Positions 39,660-54,600 of a stretch of 64,000 bases of DNA are shown here, in pieces. The stretch covers positions 7,378,001 to 7,442,000 of the forward strand of contig JBBMOL010000021.1 of the NCBI GenBank assembly GCA_037954665.1. The letters run 5' to 3'. This DNA is from Laguncularia racemosa (taxonomy: Eukaryota > Streptophyta > Magnoliopsida > Myrtales > Combretaceae). Below the pieces are notes generated by a model. It ran no database searches, was not told where the DNA came from, and saw only the letters and a list, made by a program, of their open reading frames with translations. Within the stretch, counting starts at the first letter, position 1. Every line of letters begins with the position of its first letter. Position numbers and translations under genes: made by a program.

Positions 39660-40200
39660 TGTCACCTAACTTCCTATGCATGTGGTGACATGGTACCGAG
39701 ATGCTTTTGACCTACAAGTTCCGAAGTAGGTATTTGACTCATGTAGTTTTATATGTACATTTTCAAAGCCTATGATTATTCCATATTTGAACTTACAACT
39801 TCTTAGGTCGTTTAGGACTTGTACACTCGAAGGGATATTGCTAGACTATCCCCATACTATCGAGCCAGTAGGGAGATTTAGCTTGTTGCCACTCATCAAT
39901 TTCTACATTGTTGAGCTTTATTTCCCAAACCATATTATTTGTCAATTTGGCGGCTTGCAACACAAATTGCCCTACACCAACACTAGGAGGTAGCTCCATG
40001 AGATGAACCTTAGGGTTAGGACTAAAGTGAATTAGTTGACTAACCATGGCATTAGGTTAGTTCAGTAGGCTATGTGACAAGACAAGATCATTCAGATTGA
40101 GCCACTCCTTGGCTAAGCTGACAGTACAACCCCTAACTATATTGCCTAGTATCAAGAGATCACCTGTCAATACATCAAACATACTATAATTATGTTAAAT
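39660..40200 (+). pseudogene. Plant mobile domain (PMD) relic
   Basis: Reads VTWYRDAFDLQVPK, then LLPLINFYIVELYFPNHIIC followed by QFGGLQHKLP. This matches the PMD pattern (PLI-F--VE-H-PDRV-RQFG-QQ-IP), with stops further on. PMDs occur in the MAIN/MAIL proteins and inside some plant transposons. Following a MULE fragment by about 430 bases, it reads as part of the same dead element. DNA to about 40830 may be its variable tail. Confidence 0.5.
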
Positions 40201-40829
40201 TATATGGTACGTATCAAACATACTAGAGTCATGCTAAATTATATGGTACATACTTAATTCTCTTATTATTTGATTTATTTTCCCATTTTCATATCTCAGT
40301 TTTACTGAAAGATGTATTGTTGCATGCTGGTTGATTTTATTGACCAGTTACCTTATATGCCACATGTCGACATTATTTCTAAAGCACTAGAGGTCTCAAG
40401 GGTCGTTCATCAACTCATAAGCATCACCTTGGATGATCTAATACCTCTAACACTTGCTAATATTGGACGTAATTAGTCATTAATATCCTAGCCACCTTAA
40501 GAAATACATTGTTGAAGACATAAGCAAGGACAAGGTTAAGGGTGAGGGCTACAGATGTGCCCGTGTTGACATTAGAAAGGATCCATTGCCATAGCATCAC
40601 TCCCCAACTCCCTTATCTCCTACTCCCAAAGCAATCGATTATCATGAGCCAAGCCCATCTACATGTACATCTATGTCACATCAAACGCTGCTTGGAAAAG
40701 CTCCAATACTTTCATTTTGACTCCACCAGCTCTACAAAAGAGATGGTCAAGGCCTCACGGGGATGCAACGAAGGAGGGTGTCAAATAGGTCGAGCCTTCT
40801 TCCATTCCGATGGATAGTACTCCACCCCA

Positions 40830-42634
40830 TAGATCACACAGCTTCATATAGATTAGATTGTCCAACCTTAGCTTGATGCTCAACCAAATACCCGAGTTGC
40901 ACGATCTTTAATGAGGCGATGGAGACAGCAACCTCAGCTTCTTTTTTAGCTTCTCTTTTTGTTGTCATCTACTCATTTATGTCTTTTATTTGTGTTATAA
41001 ACTTCTTATTGTTACTTAGTGCAACTTTGTTATGCTTAAGCACTCTATAATGCAAGACTGTTGATGAGTTGTTGACGAGTATGTATCACCAGAAGTTACA
41101 GACGCAATGTGTTATGGATTGTGCTGAGGAGTTTCTTTTTGTTGCTAGAATGGTTGGCATATAGACAAGTCATGTGCTTAGTAGTTTATACTCCGTGTTA
41201 TATGTCTGCACTTTGTAGTTCTTTTAAATGTTGTTGTACAAGTTTTATTTCACACTTGATGTAAATACGGAGTAAAAAAAAAGGATATAGCATGAGTTAC
41301 AGATTTTTATCAAGTCAAAATCATGTCTTGAAGACACGAGTATATAATTTAAAAAAAAAAATTCCTACCTGATTTTGCCATTTCCACTGAAATGGAGTCT
41401 TCATGACACAATTCTTCAAGAAAATGGAATCGTGTCTTCAAAATCGCCCTATTTTTAGGATGATTTTTAAAAATTGCAATTTTTTTTTCCTTTTCCCCAC
41501 ACCTAATATCATTGAACATAATTACATTGAATGCAAACATATTAAATTTCAACAAAAAAGCACAAAATAATATGAAAGTACCAACTTAAATTAGAGATGT
41601 GATAAAGATTTAATTATATAATTAAGAGCTAGCCTAAAATAGCCAAATTTTCATTATATTTATTGGTGATATGTTATTGATGGCATACATGATAGCTTAT
41701 GGATATTGAAAAATTACAAGATACCATATAAGATAAAATCTATAGTACACATAATATAGGTTCCAAGTAGGTTCTAAAACGAGTGCATGACTACATGTTC
41801 TAAAAATTTAGAATCAAGAGCAGTACCTACCATGTAACATTTACCACCTACTCAAAGCCTATCCAACCATGCAGGGTATAAATGTACATATGAATGCTAA
41901 ACAACTAAACGTGATTTATTCATGAGATTAGTGCTAAATGTCACACGATGTATAATCTGTTAAATTATTTCTTTTACAAATATGTAAAATGACATTTACA
42001 ATGAATATAATTTTGGCCTTTATGATAACATGAATAATTGTTATCGACTAGTACTGTCATACTACAACATCAACGTAGTACACCGAAAGGCGTAGTCGAC
42101 TTTCACATGAAAGACTAATCCACGTTCACATATATAGTCTTAACATTCTGATTTCTGAATCTAACGTCCTAAAAACAACAGAATTTAATGAGCTAACAAT
42201 GAAAAATATACCAATAGCTTAAACCAAAAAGTTACCTGGATTTCCTATTTCCAGCCAGCATATTACATAATCAACTATGTACCAAGAGCATAAGGCACAA
42301 AATTCTCTGCTTCTGCACATACTTAGCATGAGAGGCGGAAAGTCAATCAAACCGAAAATCACCTACAAAAGAAAACAAATCAGGGTGGGAGGGTGGGGGA
42401 TGCACTGTAAGGTGATATTCATCTGAATGAATCCATTGAGTAATTGTTTCCGGACAAAACTTTTCATGTTCTGGGTAAGCATCTGGCTCTGCAACCATAG
42501 ACAACCCAAAAGCTGAAACTAGCAACAATGTGTAAGTCACAAGGCTTTTGGTAACTACGAAGATCAGACACATGCTTTTCTCTGTAAGGGTGGTATACAT
42601 CAGAAATATTTTGCCAGTATTAGCTGTCAGCAGC
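40830..42634. other. Intergenic stretch and 3' flank of CDKC gene
   Basis: No gene recognised. The last 300 or so bases (42340-42634) would be the 3' untranslated region of the CDKC gene, judging by position. The long minus frame at 42343-42996 is the CDKC last exon read in another frame plus this flank. Confidence 0.5.
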
Positions 42635-45600
42635 TCATTGCTGCCAACCATATTGTTGATTTCTATTACTGGCCATCGGATTTGGAACTCTACCAGCTGC
42701 AGAGCCCCCATATTGGTTGCCTTGGGGGAAATTTGGCGGACCAACCGGATAGCCACTTGAGGCTGCTCGTGGTGGACCACCTGGAGGAGGGACATTGCTT
42801 CCAGCATATGGTGGAGCACGCCCTTGTGGTGGTGGATAAGGTCCAGCATTATAACCTCCAACCTGACCTCCCCGGTTTGGATTGTATCCTGCACCCTGGT
42901 TACCACTTGGAGGATACCTACCTGCACCTCCAGGTGGACCGCGGGGCTTTCCATATTGGTGGTGTCCAGGTCCTGAAGACATTGGAGGCTGGGCATGGCT
43001 CATGGGATGAGTAGGCCCTGGCCAATGAGAAGGATGAGCTTGCCCTGTCTGTTGAATGGGTGGTAGCCGAGAATGTGGCTGAGGATGTTGCAGTTTCTGC
43101 CTCTTTGCAGCCTCTTCGTTTTGCCGCTGCTGCTGCCTCTTTTTCTTTGTCTGGAACTCATGTGATGATTCATATTTTGGCAAGCTGTTGAGTATAGCAA
43201 GTTAAAACCAATATTAGCAGTAACGATATAAAGACTATGACATATGGAGGAGTATAAAAATGGAAAAATTCTCTGCACTGAGCATGATTGTTTTCACCAT
43301 GTTATAAGGACATACCAGCCACTCACCAAATATTAACACGAATATCAGTTTATATTAGGTGAGATACCTTTTAGGATCACAGGGCAGAGGATCAGTCCAG
43401 AAGTACTCGGCATCCAGTGCATCCTTTGCAGATATTCTCTATATCAAAGATAAATTTTGAAAATAAAGGAAGTGAGTCCGAAATAGAAAACCAAAACAAA
43501 AAGAATGAATGAGAAACGTCTGAAACTGACATTCTATGTCTTATCATTGAAAAACATTATGATTATAAACTAAAAAGATCAAGTCTATCGTTCGAAAAAA
43601 CAATGATAATAAACTAAAAAGATCAAGTTAGTTTTTCCCCAACAAGATTGAGACTCCCATCCAGAAACTCGGCCTAGTAAAATAAAATCTTCCAACAGAT
43701 AGATTCGTACGTGATCCAGGTTACCAATGAGAAACAAAACATAAATAAAAATTATTGATTACAAGTGTCCTTTTCTTCTCCAAACTGGTATGAAGATCAC
43801 AGTACCCTGAAACAACTTAAAAGAAATCTACTTTCATCTGCTCACAGATTAGCCAACAATTCTAAAGATGTTAGTTTTTTATAACACCTGAGCACCGCTT
43901 GACATTTGCTTTCACAGCCATGCTTTTGCTTATGAATCCATGAAAACAATTCTTACATAATGTAGCTTTATATGCCCTAACACACAGACATGCATTCAAT
44001 TCTTCTCCAAAACTATTCCCACATTACTTTTGGCTAAAAGCGCTTCAATATCTAAGAACAATATTTTTAGGCAACTTCTAAGGGAAGTACAGCATGTTTC
44101 CATCAGCAGATGTCATGAGCCTCTTACTTAAAAAAAAAAAAACAAGGAGAGGATTAATTTAATTTGTCCAATAAAATGGGGGAAAAAAACTCAGTTGATG
44201 CAATAGATAATTATCTCAGCCTTAATGCATTCGTGCTCAAATTCACAAACTATTTCACGCATCATCTCTCCTTTGCTTAAAATATCTCTGTTTCCTTGTT
44301 ATTCTCCTATATTAGAGATAACAAATATCCAATCCATCAAATACACTAAATGTTATAGATAAGCATAGAAAAACCTTCAACTTCAATACATACTTTTAGT
44401 TTTCTGCGTCTCCATTATATGGAAGAAAATACCAAGAGATAAGATGACATTGAAATATGTATAAAGAGCATGAATTAACTTGAAATTTTACTAAAGGTGC
44501 TTCGAATACCATCATGATTAGATGTACCATTACAAAGCAGTCTGATTTCAATGAAAAGACTGAGAAAAAAGGATTCCATTATAAGTACATTTAAACAGTC
44601 ATAGCTTTTATCAGATTTGGTAACAATAAACAACTCAAAGCAACACTAGATGAAGCCACAGTAGGTTGCTCACTGTTATAAGTGAAGTAATACCTGAGAA
44701 GGATCGAGAGTCAGCATTTTGTCCAGTAAATCTAGAGCATGGCGGTCAAAACTACAAAGAGGAAATACCGTGAAACGGTAAAAGTTAGTCAAATCAAGAT
44801 CAAACAAGTATAATTTGGATACTCTAAAAATAGAAATAAAATGCATAAAAGCAATATTGCTTACTGTCTGAACACCTCTTTTATGCGTCTCTTCATGGGC
44901 CTTGATGGCTTAAAATTGTTATACCAAGGAATTTTAGAAACACCAGGCCAAATGATCTCATCAGGTGATCCACAAAGCTCAAAGATCTTGTTCAATTGCT
45001 CAGGCTGCAACAATCAACTTTGACACTTAGTATCATTTATATGTATCCCATAATTATGCCTCATAATTATGCACCCAAATTACACAACTTCACTTTTACA
45101 TTAGAGATGAGCAGTTAAACTAGCAGAAAATTGCTATCTTCTGTCAGTCTTTACAGCATATAGTAAATAGAAAAGATGTAAATATTATGGCTGATGAATG
45201 TATCCTACATGCCTCGTGACATAAACTAGAACCACTCTGTTTCTGCTCATTTGTTAATTATATCGAACTTTATTATACACCTAAAAATTCACCAATAATC
45301 CTGATACGAGTAGTCAATTTAGGAAAACCACAACTATGGGCAAATCAGGCTCTTAAGTGAATGTGAAAGGTGCGGGCATTAAAGAAAGATACTTCGGGAT
45401 AGGATTGCACATAAATAGTAATGCTGCTAGTTGGAAGAAAATTGCACTTATTACAATTATGCAATTGAGCAGAGAGCTTCAGCAAATTAGCAGGTCTCTA
45501 TCAAAGTTTTCTTGTAGGGATATCTCCAATGGATGACCAGACTGCAGTATCAGAATGTATGGCAACAGATCTCATCTGTTGAGTGAATAGAAACAACACT

Positions 45601-48600
45601 TTTAACTACAATCTAACATGCACAATGTATATATTATGTGCACATAGGTGTGTGCTGACGAAAATAGCATATGGATCTTTGCAAATATTGCTTCTTAGGT
45701 AGAGGAACTTATTCATACATTATCTTAGCAATGGAAGTAATCATCAAGAGTAGCATGAAAGTGATGGAGTGGTAGTCTCCTGCATTGGTCTGAGTCGGTC
45801 AAATCACAATAGGGGTCCCATTTGTTTCAGGAACTCCTGCCCATTTCTTTAACTTCAGCAATAAGAAAAAGAATCTTTACTTTCAAATGCCTGCCTTTTT
45901 TTTTTTTTTTTCCAGATAAGCCTTTCATACAGGTCAATTCTCAATTTTAACTCTGGGATTTGTGAAATGAGAAGACAAATTCAAAGGGATGAGAACTTCC
46001 ATAAAGGTGTCAATATCCAATGCTTGCACAATATCTCCTTCCAAACCCAATTTATTTATACTCTATTGTTTTCCCACCCAACAACTAACAAGCTTCATCT
46101 GCATCCATAGAAAATCCTTTTTTTCTCAGATATTGGCAGGAGAAGTACAATTGTTGAACAATAGATCTGCAGATACAAAGGCCCTTCTACAGACCAGAAA
46201 GAAAACATAAACCAAAACCGACAGTCATTGTCCAGATCACTCCAATTCAATGCCCTTACATAGATCAGCCTCCAAAATCATGGCCTCACTTATATAGAAG
46301 GCTTGGCAGGATTAGTAGTTGGATCCAAATATCCATAGTTCTACTGAGCTAGGTACTGTTGTAATGGTTAAATCTTCTTCTGACTGAACATTGTATAATC
46401 TCAGATTCACACATGAGAAAACAAGATTATTGTAACATTTTTACCCAGCAATACTGCAAAAAGCTTAAAAAATCTTGAAAACTGAGATCTGATTTTTAGT
46501 AGTAAATGGCAAGCCTAACCTCATTTTTTCCAGGTAAAATTGGTTTCCCATGCAATAGTTCCGCAAAGATACAACCAACGGACCACATATCCACTGATGG
46601 GCCATACTTTGTGGCTCCAAGGAGCAACTCCGGAGGCCTGCACGGGTATCATTGCTCAAGAACTAAGGCTTGCAAACTGTGGCTTGGCTCCAAAAAGATT
46701 AATTACTTAGTCAAGAGGAAAGTTATCACTGCAGATCTTGATGAGCACTATGAGGGATACAAATCCAATCAATGTGATTTGATGATATCCTACTAACAGG
46801 CACTATTTTTTTAGTATCTTTACAGTAGTAATAATTTTTTTTTTTTTTTGGGCAATAAGAACAAATCTAATGCAAGAAGGATAAAAAGAGTGACTAGACA
46901 GTATGTGCAGTCCAATAGCCATCCTCACAGGATTGTGGACAACTTTCCACGGCATCATGTATTGCCACCAGATTTTTCATAGCTTCAAATGTAAGATCCA
47001 CATGGTAATTTGAATAGATTTAAGTAAATATCATGGTTATCAAACTATTAAAATGTCCAGTTCAAACTAGTCAAATGATCATGGAAGTCTAAGACAAGTG
47101 CAGCAGATATCAATTTCTACAACTTAAGAAATGGCATCACTCTCACCAGAAAGAGGAAGCATAACATACTTATTTTTTTATTAATCTTCAACAACTGGAA
47201 ATTTTCTTTGAAATAATCAGGCATCAAACACCAGATATTACAAGATTGCTTCAGATAATTCGTATTTGTTACGATTACAATAAAAGATCCAGAACTGCTG
47301 TTTGTTTAATTAAACAGCACGACAAAAATATACAATATATGTATGTAAGAGTGTGTCTGGATTGATTGATCAGGTATGCAGCATTAAGCCAATATTTTGA
47401 GGCAGAAATAACCCAATTTTTCCTTCTGATACTAAAGTCATTTCAACCCAACTGCATCTGTGACACAGGATAGAACCACTAAACAAGGAAAATGCCAAAA
47501 CGTCCTGAAAATGTGACTGGAAAGCATCAGATTTTCTTGAGCATTCCAGACAAGCTTAATTTTTAATAATAGAAGTATGGGAACATTAGAAAATACAACT
47601 TTTTTATTATTAGAAAACACATCCATGAGACTAAATACTGATGAACAACCATAGAGTCATGCCGAAACTCATTGTCCCTTATTCTAGTAACCAATATCTC
47701 CTTAACATTGTAGATGCTTTTCCTACCTCGGGCTTCAACCAGCTATTCAAAATTTTCTTTTACACAATGTAAGAGAAATTAATTACCTGTACCACAAAGT
47801 AATAACCCGATTTGTAAGATTTCCACTGTGGTCATGGGAGAAAGACCTTGCAAGTCCAAAATCAGCAAGCTTCAAGTTCCCCTCATTATCTATCAAGAGA
47901 TTGGAGCCTGCACTAAGAGGTTTCACTCACTATACAAGGATAATAGCAAGATTGGACAGTAAAATATAAATCCAAACTCGAGACCCACCCTTAATATCCC
48001 GATGAAGCACATGATTTATATGACAATAGTGAAGTCCAGTCAGCAACTGCTTCATATAACACTGAACAAAAAATGTTAGCAAATTTTATAATATATGAAC
48101 AGCAAATCCAATGACAAGGATCCTATATATTTCCCCAAGCTCATACCTTTATCTGGGGAACAGTAAATCTCAATCCAGGACGATCTGCAAGACCAGTCAA
48201 ATCATGATCCATGTACTCAAAAACCATATAGATGCTTCCCTTGTACTTACCACCATCTGTATGTCCTAAACAATACATTTTGGATCAGAAAATTGTATCC
48301 AGGGTATTGCTATGCAGCACAAATACTCCGATCCTACTTGTATGATAGTGAGACAAAAGCAAAGCAAATCATCTTAATTAAAATTTACACTAATATTTTG
48401 CAAACCTGTCCTTCCCTGCTCATCTCTTTCAGGACCTGCAGATATAGTGAAAAATACCTTAATTTATGCAACCAGAATTAATCAAAGGGGAAGGCACAAC
48501 CAGAAATACTTCCTGCACCTGGTGATGTCACAATTTCTTTCAGCTTAATAACATTTTCATGGTGAAGCTTCTTCAGAATTTTGATCTCACGTATGGCTGT

Positions 48601-51600
48601 TATAGGAAACTGCAGCAGAAGACTAAAAGGATTAATAAACAATTTACAAATATGTACTTACAGTAAAATTACTTAGTAGATGCTACTCCTTTTTTTTTCC
48701 AATAGAAAATCTACTAGAAGCAGGATTACCCCTTCTCTTTCATTATCCATACGTATCTTCTTCAAAGCCACAATTTCACCAGTCTTTTTTTCTTTGGCCA
48801 TAAACACCTGGCTGCAAATTAGAAAGAGCAAAAAGCACAAGTATGAGAAAACTGTCAAGAAGTATGGGTGTAACAGCAATATATGTTCCCTCCGCTGATA
48901 TTGTTTGCTGAGCTACTTGCTACAACATCAAGTCACCATATTCCGTGACTGAACTTAAAAGATTGAAGTAAATTATATGAACAACTCTTCTCACCATCAC
49001 TAAACACATATATGCATACAGACAAAAATGACGCACGTCCCTTGTCCAGAATAAATAAGAAACTCTATTAGAAATACAGCCACTAATCAGAAAGTGAGAC
49101 GGTTGAGGATTTCAGATCCCACTACTCTTGAGGGACGTTTAGATCAAGAAGTCAAGAAGCAATGGTGATTTCCCAAAACAAGGGACTGCAATAGATTGCG
49201 CTCATCTGTGTAAATATATATTGAGCAGCATGTCATATTGAATTACTTTTAGTAGAGAAATCAAGACATAAGGCTTCATGTCTACTCTTATTCCAACTTA
49301 TAACGTTTTACCTGCCAATAACTTTGTCATTGAGACAATGTTGAGAAGTCAAAGAAATAAGATTTCTAATCTTTTCTGACTAAAAAGCATTTAATGGCCA
49401 ATAACTCTGTTATATTAACAAGAAAAAAAATAAAAAAAGGACACACTAGAAAATGGTAATACTTCCATAACCAGGGAGCCATGGATTAACAAATTTGTCA
49501 CTTGCTCTGCAAATGGCCACATAACACTAACCCAAAAAGATCCGATATTACATTCCAAATGGACCCATTTTTCCATATAATGAGGTATTGAAAGATGAAA
49601 ATTGCTAATGCATCCAACTTTTTACTCTAACAGTGGAAATTTTATTTACTGATCAATGAAGAGCTCTGGAACAGATAAAGAAATGAGGAATTGGAGATGC
49701 AATTATTTTCGCTTTAGGAAGACATGGCTGAGAGAGGGCTGAAGAATGTCAAAGCAATTGATGCAAGAGTTGAAATTAACAAGCATGCCATGCATCAAAG
49801 CAGCATTTTCCCTCAATATGGAACTATGAGGGTAATGCCACATGGTGTAGCTTTCATCTTGCCAAAAGGATGATATTAGTAGCAAAAGAGAGAATCATTG
49901 CACATTGATTAAATCAATGAACATAGGCAAAAAGAAGCTCAACATACCAGCCAAACAGCCCTATTCACAGGTAGAAAACTCCCTTTTCCCCTTTAAATTT
50001 TGCAAGTTTCTTATTGTCACGTGTTTATAGAACCTTTTCCTCTCCTCAGTGATGATTCTGACACTACTAATTCGTTTTAGATCTCTACTTTTTTTTTTTG
50101 TTGGATAAACCAAGTAGAACAACTTACAGCTTAATCGTTTCAAAAGTTGAGAAATAATACATACTTGTTTCTTCCTTCAAGTATTCACATAATTACCAGT
50201 CCAGAGTATATTTATACATTTATTCCACTTGGAGGCAGCACATACTAATATCATCCAGGATGAGTATTAAATCTAGATAGGCCTATGAATGGTAAGAATC
50301 TGCATGGTCAGCACATGGAACCAGTTCCGTTCCTTGTTGCAAGATCTCAGAATCAGGGTTTTTTTTTTTTTTAAATTTTTCTCAAAGATATGTGAGAATC
50401 CACATGCTACACAAGTGAATAGCAAAGCGAGGCCAAGTTTCAGGTGAAATTGAATTTTCTGCCAATCAGTTTTTTTTTTCTCTTTTTTTATTTGGCTTGA
50501 AGATATGGATGAATTCACACACTACACAACTGAATAGCAACCTGCAGCTAAATTTCAGGTAAAATTGATTTTCTGCCCTAACTAGGACCTGCAGAATTGA
50601 CTGGTAGAACTGGTTTCAAAACTGATCAATTCCATTTAGTTTGATACTAAAGCAGAATTAATCAATTTCAAGTTCCAAAATCCCAAACAAGCTCCACAGG
50701 ATAGGTTTTAGATTCTAGGTTCTGAACCTGCAAGCTCGAAAGGATAACCCAAACAAAATAACCTTAGAGAAATTCTTACTTCCCTGAAAGTCAAGGATCA
50801 ATAGTAGTGCAGCAGAGGATCAAACAATTGTATTTGATCAAAACCAAAAGAGGTGTAAAAACCAAACATCGGTCAAAAAACATAAAAATCAAATACGGGG
50901 TGCTCAAAAAATTGCATACAACCACATCTGCAAAACTTCAACAAACTGTGCATTAACAGATCTTCAATCATCAACACTCAATAGAGATCTTTCATTGTAA
51001 TTAAAAAAAAAAAAAAATTGAAAAAAAAATGGAAAAATGAATATTAGAGCATCCAACCCATAAGTGCCTTCTCCAATTTGTTCCATTTTCTCAAAGCATT
51101 CAACGCTGCGACAGCCCCATGTAGGTGACCATTCTTTTAGGTTCAGTTGCCCTATTCCTGCCACTACCATTTGAATCCTCCTCTAGTCCTATTCCCCTCT
51201 CCCCCTCTACTTTTATGAGCCTATGCTGATATTCAGGGATAATGATAAAGTTCAAGGAAAAAAAAGGCAAGAGAAAACCCATGCAATTGAAATACCATAT
51301 TGTGCAAGATGTCAAACTTTTATAGGAGTCCAACCATTTAATGCATGTATATAGAGAATTAATGAAGGATAAAAAATTTAGTTTTGTGTGCTTTTCTTCA
51401 AGGCCCTCCTTATACTCAATATAGGCATTAGAACTTACCATAGCAAAAAGGAAGATATAATCAAAACCTTCACTTGCGATCCTCTCCATACTTTTTCAGT
51501 CAGTTAAGATTTACAATTCCTGTATTTAAACCCTCTTCCCCACAATCTACCCTTAAAAAATGTACAACGGAAGCGTGATTAATCTTGAACTATTTACATT

Positions 51601-54600
51601 TTGTCTGTCCCCACTACAATTGCAACTACGTGTTTGGATATATGGAATCAAAAAATAGAATATGTGTTAGCCGTTAGTATTATGGTAAGTACTTGAATGG
51701 CCCCATACCTACTCAATTCTAGTTTAAGCAATTATGATTTATTGTAATCATTATCAACATATCCATTAATATCATTTCATTGTCATGTTTATCCCCCCAT
51801 CATTTTGTTCATAAGCTAATTTTATTTTTATTTCTTTGCAATTAAATATATTCTACATAAGTGAATTGCATGTCTTGTACATTCAAAATTCCTCCATTTT
51901 TTTACAGTAAAGCAAAACTTTTATTGTTACCACAAGAAAATTATATAAATTTACATGAGTTCATAGTGGAAGGATAATGGCATTGATGCACAGATATCGC
52001 ACCACCAGGAAAATATCCAACGTAACAAGGGCTGCAAAATGGAAACTAGACCAACTCAATCAGGTAAACATATACCATGCTGCACTAGGGTAATAGTCCA
52101 GGTTACAACAGTATCAAAATGAACAGATTGCTCCATTTTCTCTGAATTGGTTTTGTAAAATTTATTGATATATTTACCCATGGACCCCAGTTTATAGTTG
52201 TAAAGAATTAAGATATATTCATCTCAGACCATGATTTTGGCCAATGAATAAAAAAATGTTGTGTGCCTTAGTAAATTCAATGTAGCCACAAGAGGAAATA
52301 AAAAACTCATCACTTATCTCAAAATGTCCTAAATTTCCTGTATAGTTAGCAAATTTGTATCATTAATATTTAAAAGTTTTAAGGTTAGCTCCAGTGATAC
52401 ACAACTATCTAGAAGTACAACCTGATACATTTGGCCTACACTTTATAATTATCAATTAATACTCCCTCTCACTTGTGGCCTCAAACTTTTGATTGAAGCC
52501 CATAAAGTAAATCAATTAATCAAACAGAGAGCTAATAAAGTGTTGAATTTAGCTCCACAACCAAATAATATAAAAGTTTAACCCAATAGATATGGTGTGT
52601 TGTGCTTTTTAATAATAAGCATCACGTAAATATTCCAATAAAACCATGTAGAATGCATATTGTGCCTTCGATATATATTGCTTAACTATAAGAGATTGCA
52701 GGAGTTATATTAACTTCGAGGGTAAATTGCAAATACATCCCCTTACATTTGCTCTACGTATGCTTAGTTACCCATTCTTAAAATTGAGCTTTCGAATCCT
52801 CAAATATTTAAAAAAAAAATGTGCTGTTAGCTCCTATTTTACTATTTTGTCATTGGATAAAATAATAAAATAATTCCAAAACTAAGAAAATGTACATGAG
52901 ATAGAGAGAGAGAGAGAGAGATCCCATTTTTTTAGTTTCTAGTTTTCAAATTTTTTTTTTCTTTTTTTTATTATTTTTATAAATGGCAAAATGATTATAC
53001 AAAGGTCTAACAACACTTTTTTAAAAACTTTGGATCTAAACATTAAATTTCAAAGATAGGAGTTTAAAGAACACATGGAGCAAACATAGAGTATATTTAT
53101 AATTTGCACTTAATTTAAAAGGTGACTAACTTTCGGTTTTTGCCAATGCTATAATATCCTTTATATAATTCATTAATATAGGTACTCTGATATTTAAGTA
53201 TTCAACAGTTCACTTTGTCAAGGCCATCAAATGATAGCTTACGAATGTAGTAGACATTTTTGTCCAAACAAGACAAGCAAATCCCTTTAGTGATTCTTCA
53301 AACGCACATTGTTAACTGTACATGGTGATATGGTCTTCATGTCTTGGTATCCAATTGGAAGTCCTCTTTAATTTATGTCTTTATCGCACATCATCTATGG
53401 TGACATGTAATCCAACCGTCTACAACATATAAGTACGATCCATAGGCACTAAGTAGATAACTCATCACATGATTCGTTCATATCACTAAATTGACTAAAA
53501 ACAATCTCATCAAACTTTCATAACAGGCCAATCTATCATATGGTTTATAGAGGATGATCATAGAACGTTCCAATAGAGACAAAGCTAAAAAAGAAGTTTC
53601 CATCTACACTAAGAATTCCATACTAAATTTTTTCCATTGATAATTAAAAGTAGGGTTTGAAACTTTAAAGCTTAGATTTGTAACTAACTTCACGTCACTT
53701 CAATGAATAGAGGGCGAATAACAATTTCATTCCCCCCTCTATTCCTTAAAATATGCATATCACTATATCTACTAGGATTGAATAGCAACACAATGAGGTG
53801 GAAAATACCACCATATAATGATGACCCTATGAATGGCTATTCATCCTCTATTCCTTCCCACATTCCCCATGTAACCACACTACCACCATGTACCACACTA
53901 CACCACATATTAACCATGAGCACCAAAACCCCCTACCATGACCTGTGTTCCTCTTGTCACCAAATCCATTCACCAAACTAGGTTTCAACTTGAAGCCTCC
54001 CTCCCACCATGCCTAGGTTCGACTCAGACACTTTCACCTCTAAACCATCCCACAAAAGCCTATGTTCTCATGAAACACCATTGCCTCCCAAATTGGGTTC
54101 AATTTGAAACTAACATGGTTCACCACATGAGTTCAACTTGAACCCACCATGGCTTGTGTGAATCGCTATGGCTTGAACCACATCATCTCGACCATGGGCA
54201 CATTTGACCAAACCCATCACAACCAAGTCACCAATAGAAGACACCATCCAGTTTCACATGAAGGTTCACCTAAATCCACCTTAGTTAACTTGGGTTCAGT
54301 CCTTTATCCAACAGAAAAGGTTTAGGATGAGTTTAGTTGTTCGTTAGGATGGAGGCTAGGGTTTTGATTGAGTATGGTCGTTAAGGTTTCCCCAAGGAAA
54401 AGGGCAGTATAGTCATTTCCCTTTATTACTAATCTATTTCTTGGTGTTTTTTAGTCTAACTAAACAATGTAATAGACCATTGCAACTTTATTCCATTCTT
54501 AATGAATAACAATTCTATTATAGCCCTATTACATTTAATAAAGTAAACATGCAATAACAGTGCACAGACTATACCACAAGGTTTCCCCAAGAAAAAGGGT

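Noticed and set aside
42343..42996. 217-codon minus-strand frame
   Set aside because: It overlaps the CDKC last exon in another frame; the Gly/Pro/Gln-rich CDKC tail frame has the clear protein homology.
51171..51489. Open frame on the minus strand extending upstream of CDKC exon 1b
   Set aside because: The added residues have no CDKC similarity; the ATG at 51170 gives the exact length and start of exon 1a, so the extension is more likely leader sequence.
53860..54250. CACCA/ACCAC-rich stretch that could be read as a proline/threonine/histidine-rich protein
   Set aside because: Short broken frames only, no splice logic, and inside the CDKC first intron; probably low-complexity repeat.
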